A DNA stretch of 64,000 nucleotides, taken from assembly GCF_028640845.1 (NCBI RefSeq), contig NC_080546.1, positions 84,566,257 to 84,630,256 of the forward strand, in the 5' to 3' direction. Within the stretch, counting starts at the first letter, position 1. Each line of letters opens with the position of its first letter. Below, in pieces: positions 19,535 to 29,930 of the stretch. Under the pieces are notes generated by a model. The model made no database searches. It had not been told where the DNA came from and saw nothing but the letters and a program-made list of their open reading frames with translations. This stretch comes from Ahaetulla prasina. Taxonomy: Eukaryota > Chordata > Lepidosauria > Squamata > Colubridae. Position numbers and translations under genes: made by a program.

Positions 19535-19590
19535 AACTTGATATTTGTATTTGTATTTATTAGTTTGCCAAACATGTACAAGATAGCAGA
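19535..19590 (-). mobile_element. Jockey/CR1-like LINE 3' terminal fragment
   Basis: TTTATTAGTTTGCCAAACATG and AAGATAGCAGAT are the reverse complement of the family's 3' end. It is cut by the next element. Confidence 0.55.
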
Positions 19591-19712
19591 TCAGGGGTGA
19601 AATCTAAAAATTCCCCCTACTGGTTCTGTGGGTGTGGCTTCATTGGTGGGCATGGCTTGGTGGTCAGGTGACTGGGTGGGCATGGCCAATAATAAAAATA
19701 ATAAACAAAGTA
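19591..19712. mobile_element. hAT MITE left half (CAGGGGTGAAATCTAAAA family)
   Basis: Begins CAGGGGTGAAATCTAAAAA and continues with GGTTCTGTGGGTGTGGCTTC and GGTCAGGTGACTGGGTGGGC, as at 51.9 kb. The right end is missing. Confidence 0.6.
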
Positions 19713-19745
19713 CACAAAAAAATAAGAGGTACCAAAAACACCAGC

Positions 19746-19779
19746 CTGAAGATGATAAGTGAGACCTCGTTGAAATGTT
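19746..19779 (+). ncRNA. Hammerhead-like motif, class 1, copy 1
   Basis: CTGAAGA, T, arm GATAAG, loop TGAGAC, arm CTCGTT, GAAAT, GTT. One helix pair is lost and the GAAAC core is GAAAT; probably decayed. Confidence 0.4.
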
Positions 19780-20198
19780 GCCAAGATACTTTCAACCTTA
19801 CATGGGAAAAGGCTCAAATATGCCAAGACCTACATACCTATACCCGTGAAAACCCACACAAAGCAAACTGACACACACCAGGAACACATGACAGGACCTT
19901 GGACTCGGAACCAAACCAGGGCCCGGGATGCTGCATCACAGCCATCTGCTCAAGACATCACATCCCAGAACTTCAGAGGCTAAAACACCAAAGCTCAGAA
20001 ACAAAAGACCAGGACCACACCCACACAGGATGCTACGAAACAGCCGACCAACACCCACTCCATCTACCAATCAGGATGCAACCACACAGCCAACCAACCC
20101 GCTCACAGCAACACTCCCCATCTCCCCACCAGTATTTATAGAGAGACGGCAGCTCCGACTACTCTTTGCTTGAGAAGCGTGAAGCCGAAGACACCAGC

Positions 20199-20232
20199 CT
20201 GAAGATGATGAGTGAGACCTCATCGAAATGTC
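20199..20232 (+). ncRNA. Hammerhead-like motif, class 1, copy 2
   Basis: CTGAAGA, T, arm GATGAG, loop TGAGAC, arm CTCATC, then GAAAT and GTC. Helix II is fully paired. Compared with copies 3 and 4 (GACGAA/TTCGTC) two pairs differ on both strands, which is compensating change. Confidence 0.5.
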
Positions 20233-20384
20233 ACCCAGATACTCTCAACCTTATACGGGAAAAAACCCGAAGGAGGAGGAGGAGGACAGAACAATACCCA
20301 TGAAAACCTACGGGAAAAAAAAGAACTCTGCGTGTGTGTGTGTGTGTATATATGTTTTCTGAGGTTTTCACGGGTGTTCACGGC

Positions 20385-20426
20385 TTCAGCTTCGTGCTTC
20401 ATTGCTCCCAGAAGCACGAAGCTGAA
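20385..20426 (+). other. Perfect 16-bp hairpin directly before a hammerhead-like motif
   Basis: TTCAGCTTCGTGCTTC (20385-20400) pairs exactly with 20411-20426 across a 10-base loop. It ends two bases before the CTGAAGA of the next motif. The same hairpin is decayed in the tandem copy near 20735-20772. Confidence 0.6.
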
Positions 20427-20428
20427 AC

Positions 20429-20462
20429 CTGAAGATGACGAATGAGACTTCGTCGAAACGTT
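20429..20462 (+). ncRNA. Hammerhead-like motif, class 1, copy 3
   Basis: CTGAAGA, T, arm GACGAA, loop TGAGAC, arm TTCGTC, GAAAC, GTT. All six helix II pairs form and the GAAAC core is kept. The extra base before helix II departs from the textbook core. A helix I partner is not obvious. Confidence 0.5.
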
Positions 20463-20516
20463 GCCAAGGCATTTCCAATTTTACACGGGAGAAAACCCGA
20501 ACAACCAAAGACCTAC

Positions 20517-20596
20517 ATATATATATATATATATATACATACACACACACACACATACACACACACACACACACAAATATATATATATATATATAT
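20517..20596. repeat. TA and CA dinucleotide microsatellites
   Basis: TA, CA and TA runs between the tandem Penelope-like units. Confidence 0.9.
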
Positions 20597-20775
20597 TTGT
20601 TTTCTGAGGTGTTCACGGGTGTTTGTATGTAGGTCTTTGGTTATCGGTTTTCTCCACACACACACAAATATATATATATACACACACACATATATATATA
20701 TTTGTTTTCTGAGGTTTTCACGGTGTTCACGGCTTCAACCGTGCTTCATTGCTCCCAGAAGTACGAAGCTGAAGC

Positions 20776-20809
20776 CTGAAGATGACGAATGAGACTTCGT
20801 CGAAACGTT
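20776..20809 (+). ncRNA. Hammerhead-like motif, class 1, copy 4
   Basis: Identical to copy 3 over all 34 bases, 347 bp downstream. Confidence 0.5.
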
Positions 20810-20863
20810 GCCAAGGCATTTCCAATTTTACACGGGAGAAAACCCGAACAACCAAAGACCTAC

Positions 20864-20920
20864 ATATATATATATATATATATATACATACACACACACA
20901 CACACATATATACACACACA

Positions 20921-20956
<36 letters not shown>

Positions 20957-21022
20957 GAGAGAGAGAGGTATAGAGATGATAGATGGATAGATAGAAAGAT
21001 AGATAGATATAGATAGATGTAG

Positions 21023-21063
<41 letters not shown>
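20864..21063. repeat. TA, CA and GATA-type microsatellites
   Basis: TA and CA runs, a short GA patch, GATAGAT repeats (about 20976-21025), and a last CA run (21031-21063). Confidence 0.92.
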
Positions 21064-21066
<3 letters not shown>

Positions 21067-21440
21067 CAATTTATATAGCCAGTCTGAGTCATAGGTCAAT
21101 TGGATGTCTATTCGTTCTTTATTGTCTCACACTACTGCAGCCACCTGACGTCTCCCCCAGGACAATGGTTGACAACGTGTAACACATTTATTCACTTTGA
21201 GGTTGCCCTAGCATATTATTGAAATAAGGAAGAGGGGGGGGAAAGCTTATTTCAATACTGATATAACCAAAGGCTACTCAGTGTAAGCTTGTTTCACTAA
21301 TGGGATGATGAAGATGATGATGATGAATTGAAGGGAAGAGAAGGGAAGGGAAAGGGAGGTGGAGGGGGGAGGGGTGAAGGGAAAGTTCTAAAAAATATTT
21401 CTTTCTTTTGATGGGAAGGAAGGAAGGAAGGATACAATGC
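21064..21440. other. Unrecognised, with a GGAA/GAAGG-rich patch
   Basis: A purine-rich stretch lies at about 21308-21430 including GATGAT and GGAAGGAA repeats. The rest is unassigned. Confidence 0.4.
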
Positions 21441-21447
21441 ATTGGTG

Positions 21448-21740
21448 GGATTCAAATAATTTAACAATTGGTTCTGTGCCCTAATGACTGGCTGGATGGG
21501 CGTGGCTGGGTGGTCATGTGACTACATGGGCATGACCACTCGCTTCAAAGGCCTCAACCAGGTACAATTTCCCTCTCTATTTATTTACTACTACTGAACA
21601 TCCAAACCGGCCCAAAAAGAGGCCCCAAAACAGGTTGAAAAACGAGCTGAAAAATGCCCCAAAATGGCCCAAAAAAACTGCCAAAAATGACCTGAAAAAT
21701 AACCTGAAAAATGGCTGAAAACAGCCCAAAATATGTCTGT
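21448..21740. mobile_element. hAT MITE left part with CCAAAA-rich interior
   Basis: TTGGTGGGATTCAAATAATTT and CCCTAATGACTGGCTGGATG match the element at 26.16 kb. After 21600 there are about ten degenerate copies of a TGGCCCAAAAA-like unit. No right end is visible. Confidence 0.5.
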
Positions 21741-21786
21741 ATAGGTCTGTCTGTCTCTCTGTCTTCTCTCTCCCTCTCTCTTTTTT

Positions 21787-22048
21787 TATTTGAATTTCTA
21801 TCCCGCCCTTTTCCGAAGACTCAGGGCGGCTTACACTCTGTTAAGCAATAGTCTTCATCCATTTGTATATTATATACAAAGTCAACTTATTGCCCCCAAC
21901 AATCTGGGTCCTCATTTTACCTACCTTATAAAGGATGGAAGGCTGAGTCAACCTTGGGCCTGGTGGGACTTGAACTTGCAGTAATTGCAAGCAGCTGTGT
22001 TAATAATAGACTGCTTAGTCTGTTGAGCCACAAGAGGCCTCTCTCAAT
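21787..22048 (-). mobile_element. tRNA-derived SINE with L2-like tail
   Basis: A full-length minus-strand copy of the SINE at 5.1 kb: the tail GCCCTGAGTCTTCGG on the left, the CAAGGTTGACTCAGCC body, and the tRNA-like head ending at GAGGCCTCTTGTGGCTC. Confidence 0.88.
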
Positions 22049-23105
22049 TAATCCATCCATCCAATTACAATTATAAACCTGATCTAAAATGAGGCAATAT
22101 CATCCTTGTCTTTCAACTCAAACTTGGCACTCGTGAAGGTAAAGCAGTGATTTTTCCAAGCGGTATTTCAGTTCAGGAGTTTTCAAGCGATGGCATCTTG
22201 ACCTCCATGTGCTTCTGCAGTTGAGGGGGGGAAAACACAGTGGACTGAGAAAGAACAATTGCAAAGACAAGTGATTTCTCTATCCTTGGTAGGCTTTTGA
22301 TCAGTTTGCCCTTCTTCCTGGACCAAAGCTAAGTTGACCTGACCATAGGGCCACAATCCTCCTGTTCTCTCACAGCCAGCTTCTTCCCTCTAGTCCAAGC
22401 TAAAAAAAATAAACCTGGGGCTTAGAAGGTTCACATCTTGTAGGAGATGAACATTATAAGATGCCAATATATTTATCTAAGCCAAGGAGCAACCATTTTC
22501 ACTCTTAAGTTTAGCAGTGCAAAACGATACATATTAGATTTGGATGATGTTTTTTCTCTCTCTCTCTCAAGTGAGGAAGCTCAATGGAGATAACCTGTCT
22601 GTAACACACCGCTGTGGCTCGGGTTTTGCACTGCCCCTAACCCCAGGAAATCCATTGTGGCGGATGAGTAGTCCAATATCTATTGACAACCTGTAGAAAA
22701 GTGGATACATCCACAGCAATTGATGGTCAGGGTTTGCGAACCCTCACAAGAAGCAAAAGGGGAAAGGCATCAACGGGTTCCCTGACAGTTGAGCATTTCA
22801 AGGTGAGTAATTTCAGTAATTGTATGGCTTTGACTATGCCTATATTACACCGCCGTTATTGACCCTTGCTAAATACTTTAGTAAATCACAAGTGCCTTTC
22901 CATAAAAGTGACAGTAAAGATTAATTGCTGACAGGGGAAGTGAATAATCAAACAAGGCACAATGCTGTGTTCCTTATGGCATGCATTCTTTAGACAACCC
23001 AAATCCAGTAGGTGGATCCAGCAGGCTGGAGAAGGTATAATGTTTTCAGCATCACCTAAAGACCAATTAGACCAGATTCTATCTCCCCTTGAGATTTGAA
23101 AGTAC
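22049..23105. other. About 1 kb without a recognised gene or repeat
   Basis: The longest stretch of ordinary-looking sequence in the first third of the window. I see no exon-like frame with splice context. Confidence 0.45.
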
Positions 23106-23283
23106 CCTATGGGTACTTTCAAACATGTCACAGAATAAGAGAGAGTTGAAAGGGACTTTGGAGATCTTCTAGCCCAGCGGTCACCAACTGGTGGTCCATG
23201 GACCACTGGTGGTCCGCGAGAAAATTTTGGTGGTCCCCAGAAGAATTATTTGCATTATTTATATTGCTCTAAATCAGGGGTCC

Positions 23284-23733
23284 TCAAATTATGGTTCCTG
23301 GACCAGATATGTGCAATGAATGTTTGTGTTGCTGCAGAGAGTCTCCCCCTTTGGGGTCTTTTTGTGTGGGTGAGGGGGGAAGAAATCCCAACTTGGGGTC
23401 TGCTTCAGCCTCCTGGTGTGGGGCTTTGGGCGAAGGCTGGAGGGAAGTGCTGCTGGTGGCGAAGAGCCGGAGGACCTTATTCCAATGGGACTGCATCATG
23501 ACCTGGAATTGGCTGACCATCTCAGCCTGCTGAGCCTCCAGGCACCGGTACCTGGCCTTGCACTCCTGCAGGTCTTTCCTCTGCTTGGAAAGCCTATGCT
23601 CGTAGTCCTCAATGATGTGCTTCTGCTGTGCCTCCTTCTCAGCCAGATCCAATTTGAACTGAGCCAGTTGTTTGGCCAACTCTTTGTCGTGGTGGCTGCT
23701 TAGCTCCAACAACTGCGCCTTGTTGGGGCCCTA
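23284..23733 (-). pseudogene. Captured host-like exon encoding a coiled coil
   Basis: The minus strand encodes about 145 residues: GPNKAQLLELSSHHDKEL, KQLAQFKLDLAEKEAQQK, EDYEHRLSKQRKDLQECK, RYRCLEAQQAEMVSQFQ and MMQSHWNKVLRLFATSS, then a Pro/Ser-rich tail with a stop at the hAT-like end. The first half is a charged, heptad-like coiled coil. The frame is bounded upstream by CTCCTTAG, which looks like a splice acceptor just before GGCCCC. It resembles the C-terminal exon of a ciliary or centrosomal coiled-coil protein, but I cannot name the gene. Inside a hAT, it is best explained as gene-fragment capture. It has no start codon or promoter of its own. Confidence 0.5.
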
Positions 23734-23801
23734 AGGAGCCCAGGCAGGCAGAGGAGGAGTTGGTAGGAGGAGAGGAGCGAGTAGAGGCTGGCGAGGCACC
23801 C

Positions 23802-24293
23802 TGTTGTGCCTCGCTCGCCCCCCTCTCCACAGCCAGGCCCCTCTTGTCTCCTGCCAGATGCTGATAGTGCAGAAGAATGTCCGGGCATGCCTCCAGCCCC
23901 CAGTCCTGGCACCATGCCCGGACAAATGGAGCAGCTGGGCCCCTCCTCCACAGCATGTGAGCCTGGGGAGTGTGAAGCCAGTCACGAGCTGGAATTACCG
24001 GCAGCTGGAGGCTGGAGAGACCCACGCTTCCGGAGAGTGGAGAGGCGACGTCAGCAAAAGGAAGGGAGGGGCAAGCCTTGATAAGTGCTGAGTCATGGAG
24101 CCACACCCCATGGCCTATATAAAGGATCTGATTTCTGGCATTCTTTGAGTCAAAGTCTAAATTAGATTGCTGAAGTCACATCCTGGTCTCCTGCCTGCCC
24201 TGAGAACTCTGACAGAACTTTGGCAAAGCTGCAGAGGCACGCTTGATACGGACTTCCCCGACCCGGCCGTCAGAGGAGGAATGGGACACGACA
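23802..24293 (+). mobile_element. Solo LTR, family D (A-related)
   Basis: 492 bp from TGTTGTGCC to GACACGACA with an exact CACCC duplication, inserted in the hAT. It is shorter than family A because part of the acidic segment is absent. The AP-1-like site, CCACACCCC and TATATAAAG are present. Confidence 0.92.
23803..24081 (+). pseudogene. Intact U3-embedded reading frame of LTR family D
   Basis: 92 codons are open from base 2 of the LTR to the TGA at 24079-24081: VVPRSPPSPQPGPS, a short acidic segment, PAPSPGTMPG, then GGWRDPRFRRVERRRQQK and the basic end. The DPRFRR-x-ERR-x-QQK block is the part best conserved across families. Confidence 0.45.
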
Positions 24294-24761
24294 CACCCCT
24301 TGACGTGAGTGACATCAAGTTGGTCATTCCCACCCAGTCACATGACCACCTTGCCACACCCACCCAGCTGGTAATTAAGCAGAACATATTAGTGGTCCAC
24401 GGGATTTAAAATTATGAATTTAGTGGTCCCTGAGGTCTGAAAGGTTGGGGAGCCCTGTTCTAGTCCAACCCCTTGCTCAAGCAGGAGACCCTATACTATT
24501 CCAGACAAAGTACAGGAGATCCTATACCATTCCAGCTTCTTCTTAAAAGCCTCCAGTGATGGAGCACCCACAATTTTTGAAGGGGAGCAGTTCCACTGGT
24601 GAATTGTTTTCACTGTCAGGAATTTTTTCCTTAGCTCTAGGTTGCTTCTCTCCTTGATTGGTTTCCATCCATTGCTTCTTGTCTTGTCTTCTAGTACTTT
24701 GGAAAATAGGTTGACCCCCCTCTTCTTCACGGCAGCCTCTCAAATATCGGAATACTGCTAT

Positions 24762-25138
24762 TGTCAACTCGCAAAGTATTTCTAGTCTGCTCTCAAGTTG
24801 CCACCGGCAGAAAGGCGGGGGAGGGGAGAACTGACGGAGCATTTCAGCAGACACATCCTTGCATACCTTCCTCCAAGGTTGGAGCTCAGATTACCAGAGC
24901 CGGTTTGTGAGGTATGGTTTCTACTGCCCCTGAAAGTGCCTCGTTGGAGAATGTGATTTAAGACACAGCCTGAGAGAAGGGGGGAAACAGGGTCAGAGTT
25001 GAGCCATAAATTACATATGGCATAGTTGACTACACTTGGGAAGCTGCCGACATATTGCTCCTAATAAATAACTGGATTTCTTTTGAAACTTGGCTTGAGA
25101 CTCATTAGTTAATTGGGGCATTCCTTGGAGTCCTCACA
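24762..25138 (+). mobile_element. Solo LTR, family G
   Basis: 377 bp from TGTCAACTC to CTCACA with an exact GCTAT duplication inside CR1. AATAAATAAC near 25062 can serve as polyadenylation signal, which gives the plus orientation. No sequence kinship to families A-F is visible. Confidence 0.8.
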
Positions 25139-25350
25139 GCTATCATGTCATCCCTACTCCTTTTCACTAGACTAGATATATCCAGTTACTGCACCTATTC
25201 TTCATATGTTCCAGTCCTCTAATCATCTTTGTTACTTGTTTCTGTACTCTTTCTGTACTCAACATCTTTTTTTATAATATGGCCAGCATTACTGGATGCA
25301 GTATTTTAATCGCGGTCTACTTGCTAAGGCTTTATAAAGTGGCAATAACA

Positions 25351-25509
25351 CTTCATTGAAGTACCTTGATGAAGGTATCTTTTCTTTTATGTACACTGAG
25401 AGCGTATGCACCAAAGACAAATCCCTTGTGTGTCCAATCACACTTGGCCAATAAAAATTCTATTCTATTCTATTCTATTCTATTCTATTCTATTCTATTC
25501 TATTCTATT
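25351..25509 (+). mobile_element. Rex1/L2-like LINE 3' end with ATTCT tail, nested in CR1
   Basis: GATGAAGGTATCTTTTC, TATGTACACTGAGAGCG and CACTTGGCCAATAAAAATTC with about ten ATTCT units. TTCAT occurs at both borders with CR1 sequence and may be the target duplication. Confidence 0.85.
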
Positions 25510-25859
25510 CATGGGATCTTGATTTTATTCATCTGTTAATGCAACCTTGGATTGCACTGCCATTTTTGGTTGCTGCCATACTGCTTGATCGTATTAAAGC
25601 GATTATCCAACAGGATTCCAAGATCACAGTTACTGCTATATAGCCAGGTTTTATCTAATCTGTACCTGTACATTTTGTTTTTCTTGCCTAAGTTTAAAAA
25701 CTTGCTTTTCTCTACATTGAATATCATTTTGTTAGATAGGACCCACTGTTTGTCTGTCAAGATCTTGAACCACTGTTTGGGTGTGGAGGATCAAATAGGA
25801 TAATGGATAAATGTCCCTTTATTTAAAAAAAAAATGAGAAGGAGATCTTGGTAGAACTT

Positions 25860-26595
25860 GAAAGCTTTTGAGGTAGGGATAGGTATGTCTTGTCTAGTGA
25901 AAAGAAAGATTAGGGGTGACATGATAGCAGTCTTCCAATATCTAAGAAGAGAGGATCAACCTATTCTTCTGAAGACAGGACAAGAAACAATGGTTGGAAA
26001 CTAATCAAAGAGAAAAGCAACCTGGAATTAAGGAGAAACTTCCTAACAGTGAGGACAATTAACTAGTGGAACAGAAGTTGCCTTCAGAAGTTGTAGGAGC
26101 TTCATCGCTGAAGGTTTTTAAGAAGAGACTGGACAGTCACTTGTCTGAACTGGTATAAGCAGTGGTGGGATTCAAATAATTTAACAACCAGTTGTCTTCC
26201 CTAATGACCGGCTGGGTGGGCGTGACCATGCTGGGCGTGGCCAGGGGGTATGACAGGCAGCTCGGGGCCTCCTGAACCCCCTGGGAGTGGGCCTAGGAGG
26301 CCTCCCTTGGGCCTAGGAGGCCTCCCTAAAGATTCCTGGAGCAAAAACAGGTTGCAGGGGATGCTCTACCGCCTCTCGCCCCGTTTTGGGCCTATTAGGC
26401 CTCCCTGCACTTACCTGGTAGCCAAAATGGGGTGCGTGGGGATTCTTGGAAGTGGCAGGGCAAGGAGGGGCAAGGGCAACCAGCAATTTAACTGCCAGTT
26501 CATCCTAACTGGCCCGAACTGGTTGAATCCCACAACTGGGCATAGAGCATTGGACTAGAAGACCTCCAAGGTCCCTTCCAGCTCTATTCTGATTA
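25860..26595 (+). mobile_element. CR1 LINE 3' end interrupted by a MITE
   Basis: CR1 plus-strand sequence (GATAGCAGTCTTCCAATATC, GGAAACTAATCAAAGAGA, AAGAAGAGACTGGACAG) runs to 26159. The 3' end TTGGACTAGAAGACCTCC resumes at about 26539. Confidence 0.87.
26160..26538. mobile_element. hAT MITE (CAGTGGTGGGATTCA family, long form)
   Basis: Begins CAGTGGTGGGATTCAAATA and ends TTGAATCCCACAACTG. It contains a GC-rich interior with repeated GGGCCTAGGAGGCCTCCCT. The target duplication is poorly preserved. Confidence 0.75.
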
Positions 26596-27139
26596 AAATG
26601 ATGTGAAGGAATGAAGAAATGAAATTCACCTTGACCAAGATTTACCTGTCCTATTCTCTTTGAAAGCTGTAAACAAGGAAGAACAGCAAGAAAAAAAGGT
26701 TGTCTCACATGTCACACATAAACACCCTCATCTATGCACGATTAATAGTACTACAACCGTGGATCTCTATTTTTTGGCAATTCCGACAAACATATACAAG
26801 AACTCCAGCCGCCCTCCAAGTCGAAAAATTCATTTTTCTCTGAATCTCAGCTTTCCGTTTTGTGCTTTGTATTAATTTTAAGCTCCTGGTTCTGAGGTTG
26901 TAATGCCTGTTAATACCTCAGAACTATCTGTGGATTGGCAGCGATCTTTTCTTAGTTTCCTGCCTCCTTCTCGACTTGCAAATCTGAGACGCCTTATGCA
27001 AAACAATTTTGTGGAGTTTTTTTGTTTTTTTTTGAGCAGAACAGAATTTTAAATCAGCGATGCATAATTTATACAGATCACTGAATGCCATTTTCCTCAC
27101 TCAGCCTTTGTAAAGAATTTAATTTCTGATTTAAAAGCT
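26596..27139. other. No recognised feature
   Basis: AT-rich sequence without identifiable repeats. Confidence 0.4.
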
Positions 27140-27177
27140 ATATCATCTATCTATTTATCTGTCTATCTCCATCTATG

Positions 27178-27212
<35 letters not shown>

Positions 27213-27219
27213 ATCTATC

Positions 27220-27300
<81 letters not shown>

Positions 27301-27410
27301 CCTATCTATCTACCCACCTACCTACCTATCTACCTATCTACCTACCTACCTACCTACCTACCTACCTACCTACCTACCTACCTACCTACCTATCTATCTA
27401 TCTCCATCTA

Positions 27411-27506
<96 letters not shown>
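27140..27506. repeat. CTAT / CCTG / CTAC / CTGT tetranucleotide microsatellite
   Basis: About 365 bp with blocks of CCTG, TCTA, CCTA and CTGT. Cys/Leu/Tyr-rich frames are artefacts. Confidence 0.95.
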
Positions 27507-27593
27507 ATCTAGTTTTGGCTCTCTGCCTGGGGCAAGGTGAAGGCTGAATCCCATGGGGTGGATTTTCTTTGGATTTATATATATATATTCAAG

Positions 27594-27644
27594 GCAGGGG
27601 TGAAATCTAAAACTGAAAACAAAACAAAACAAAACAAAACAAAA
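27594..27644. repeat. MITE left-end fragment and AAAAC run
   Basis: CAGGGGTGAAATCTAAAA is followed by about five AAAAC units. The remainder of the element is gone. Confidence 0.45.
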
Positions 27645-28111
27645 GAGTGTTTCAGTTGTTATGTCTTTCACTTTTGATTCAGAAACTCAGAACCATCATT
27701 AAAAATATTCAAATCATCATTAAAAAGATTGAGAGGATTTGTGAGGATCGCCATTATCACGGCCATCATCATCATCATCAGGACAAATGAAATCTTAGAC
27801 TACTATAATCGTTTTGGAAATACTTTTTTTTTTTTTGCCTCCCATAGTTAACCGGCTGGAACTTCTTCTTTTTCCTAGCGTATTCCCACAAGTGCAGGGT
27901 CTGCTTTTCGGATCATTGAATGCCACTTTGCACAGTCGACTGCATCTCTGAGTCTTGCCATCTCTGTTTTGGGTGCCCATGAGATCTCTGGCCATTGACT
28001 TCTAATTGGTAGGCGATCTTAGCAACGGTGGAAGATGCTGCTCTCTGGACATGTCCAGAGCAGTGGAGTCACCCTTTTCTCATCTTCTCTGTAATTGGTG
28101 CCACACCAAAA

Positions 28112-28775
<664 letters not shown>

Positions 28776-29330
28776 AAATGTTGCTGAATGGTGTCATTTG
28801 TGATGTAGTCAAGAAGGGAGATGCCCGATATCCAAAGCAGCATTTGCATTTGGCATGGAGAGAGCTTTCGCTCCCTGTTGTTGCTGCCCAGCATTCAGTC
28901 CCATATAGTGCAACAGGATGGATGGTGGTCTTGTAAATCTTAGATTTAAGACGGGTTGGTATTCATCTGTCCCATAACACACCGGTAGGTTCTCGCCAAC
29001 ACATCCAGACTTCATTCACCCTTGCTCACACCACACCGTTGATGTCGCCATTGCCTTGGAGGTGGGGTCCCAGATACCAAAAAATGTCCACCTTCTTTAG
29101 TTGTTGTTGTTTTTTCCATTGATTTGAAGCGTTCCAAGCAGGGGTGAAATGTAAAATTTGTTACTATCGGTTCTGTGGGCAAGGCTTGGTGGTGGTGGTG
29201 AGTAATGTGACTGGGTGGCCAAAGAGGCTGTAAAAAATTGCTTTTAAAAGCCTGTGATGATCAGGCAACTCAGCTGGGATTGCCAGAGGGGAAAAAAAGC
29301 TTTTAAACGGATTCTGACGATCCCAGATTT

Positions 29331-29930
29331 TTATTTATTATTATTATTTCAATTTTTTATACCGCCCTTCTCCCGAAGGACTCAGGGCGGTTTACAGCCA
29401 ACTAAGAACAACAAATATAAAAATTAAAAACAAATTTAAAAGATTAATTTACATAGGCTGAAAATTCTAAAAACTATTAAAAAACCCCATTAAAAATCTA
29501 TTAGGCCAGTCCTGCACGATGAAATAAAAGAGTCTTCAACTCATGCCGGAAGGCCTGGAGGTCAGGGAGTTGGCGCATCCCTGGGGGTAGCTCGTTCCAG
29601 AGGGCTGGAGCCCCCGCAGAGAAGGCCCTCTTCCTGGGGGTCGCCAGTCGACATTGTCTGGCTGTCGGCACCCTGAGGAGACCCTCTCTGTGGGAGCGCA
29701 CTGGTCGATGGGAGGCCACCGGTAGCAGCAGGCAGTCCCGTAAGTAACCCGGTCCTAAGCCATGGAGTGCTTTAAAGGTGAGAACCAACACCTTGAATTG
29801 CACCCAGAAGGCAATCGGAAGCCAGTGCAGCCTGCGCAGGATAGGTGTTATATGGGAGCTTCGAGCCGCGCCCTCAATCACCTGTGCGGCCGCATTCTGG
29901 ACCAGTTGAAGCCTCCGGGTACTCTTCAAT
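29331..29930 (-). mobile_element. L2 LINE 3' part
   Basis: The minus strand carries the L2 C terminus, followed by the conserved end GCCCTGAGTCCTTCGGGAG and an ATTT/ATT tail. It is nested in the hAT. Confidence 0.88.
29501..29929 (-). pseudogene. L2 reverse transcriptase C terminus, open over 142 codons
   Basis: Contains RLQLVQNAAAQVIEG, HITPILRRLHWLPIAF, FKALHGLGPGYL, APALWNELPPGMRQ and FRHELKTLLFHRA, the hallmark end of L2-clade ORF2. No stop interrupts it, so the copy is fairly young, but the catalytic FADD motif lies in the missing 5' part. Confidence 0.88.

Larger units (their letters stand above)
19735..21100 (+). mobile_element. Penelope-like pLTR-type tandem region with AC/AT microsatellites
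   Basis: Four hammerhead-like motifs (19746, 20199, 20429, 20776) each precede GCCAAG- or CACCCAG-type sequence, an ACTTTCAACCTTACA/CAATTTTACACGGG block and AAACCCG. The last two are in tandem with a 347-bp period, separated by TA and CA microsatellites. An inverted copy of the GACCTACATA block lies at 20623-20660. Inverted and tandem terminal copies are typical of Penelope-like elements. No reverse transcriptase is present. Confidence 0.5.
23179..24457. mobile_element. hAT-type element nested in CR1
   Basis: CAGCGGTCACCAACTGG at the left and AGGTTGGGGAGCCCTG at the right are imperfect inverted ends. The flanks TTCTAGCC and TTCTAGTC are an 8-bp duplication with one change. The right end is the same as at 51.26-51.33 kb (TAGTCCACGGGATTTAAAAT). 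A second hAT-like start CAGGGGTCCTCAAATTATGG lies inside at 23275. Confidence 0.7.
23106..25795 (-). mobile_element. CR1 LINE carrying at least four later insertions
   Basis: CR1 pieces at 23106-23178, 24458-24761, 25139-25350 and 25510-25795 join into one minus-strand element. The last piece reads MIFNVEKSKFLNLGKKNK and YRYRLDKTWL, the CR1 reverse transcriptase region upstream of the C terminus. The gaps are filled by a hAT (23179-24457), an LTR (24762-25138) and a LINE 3' end (about 25351-25509). Confidence 0.85.
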
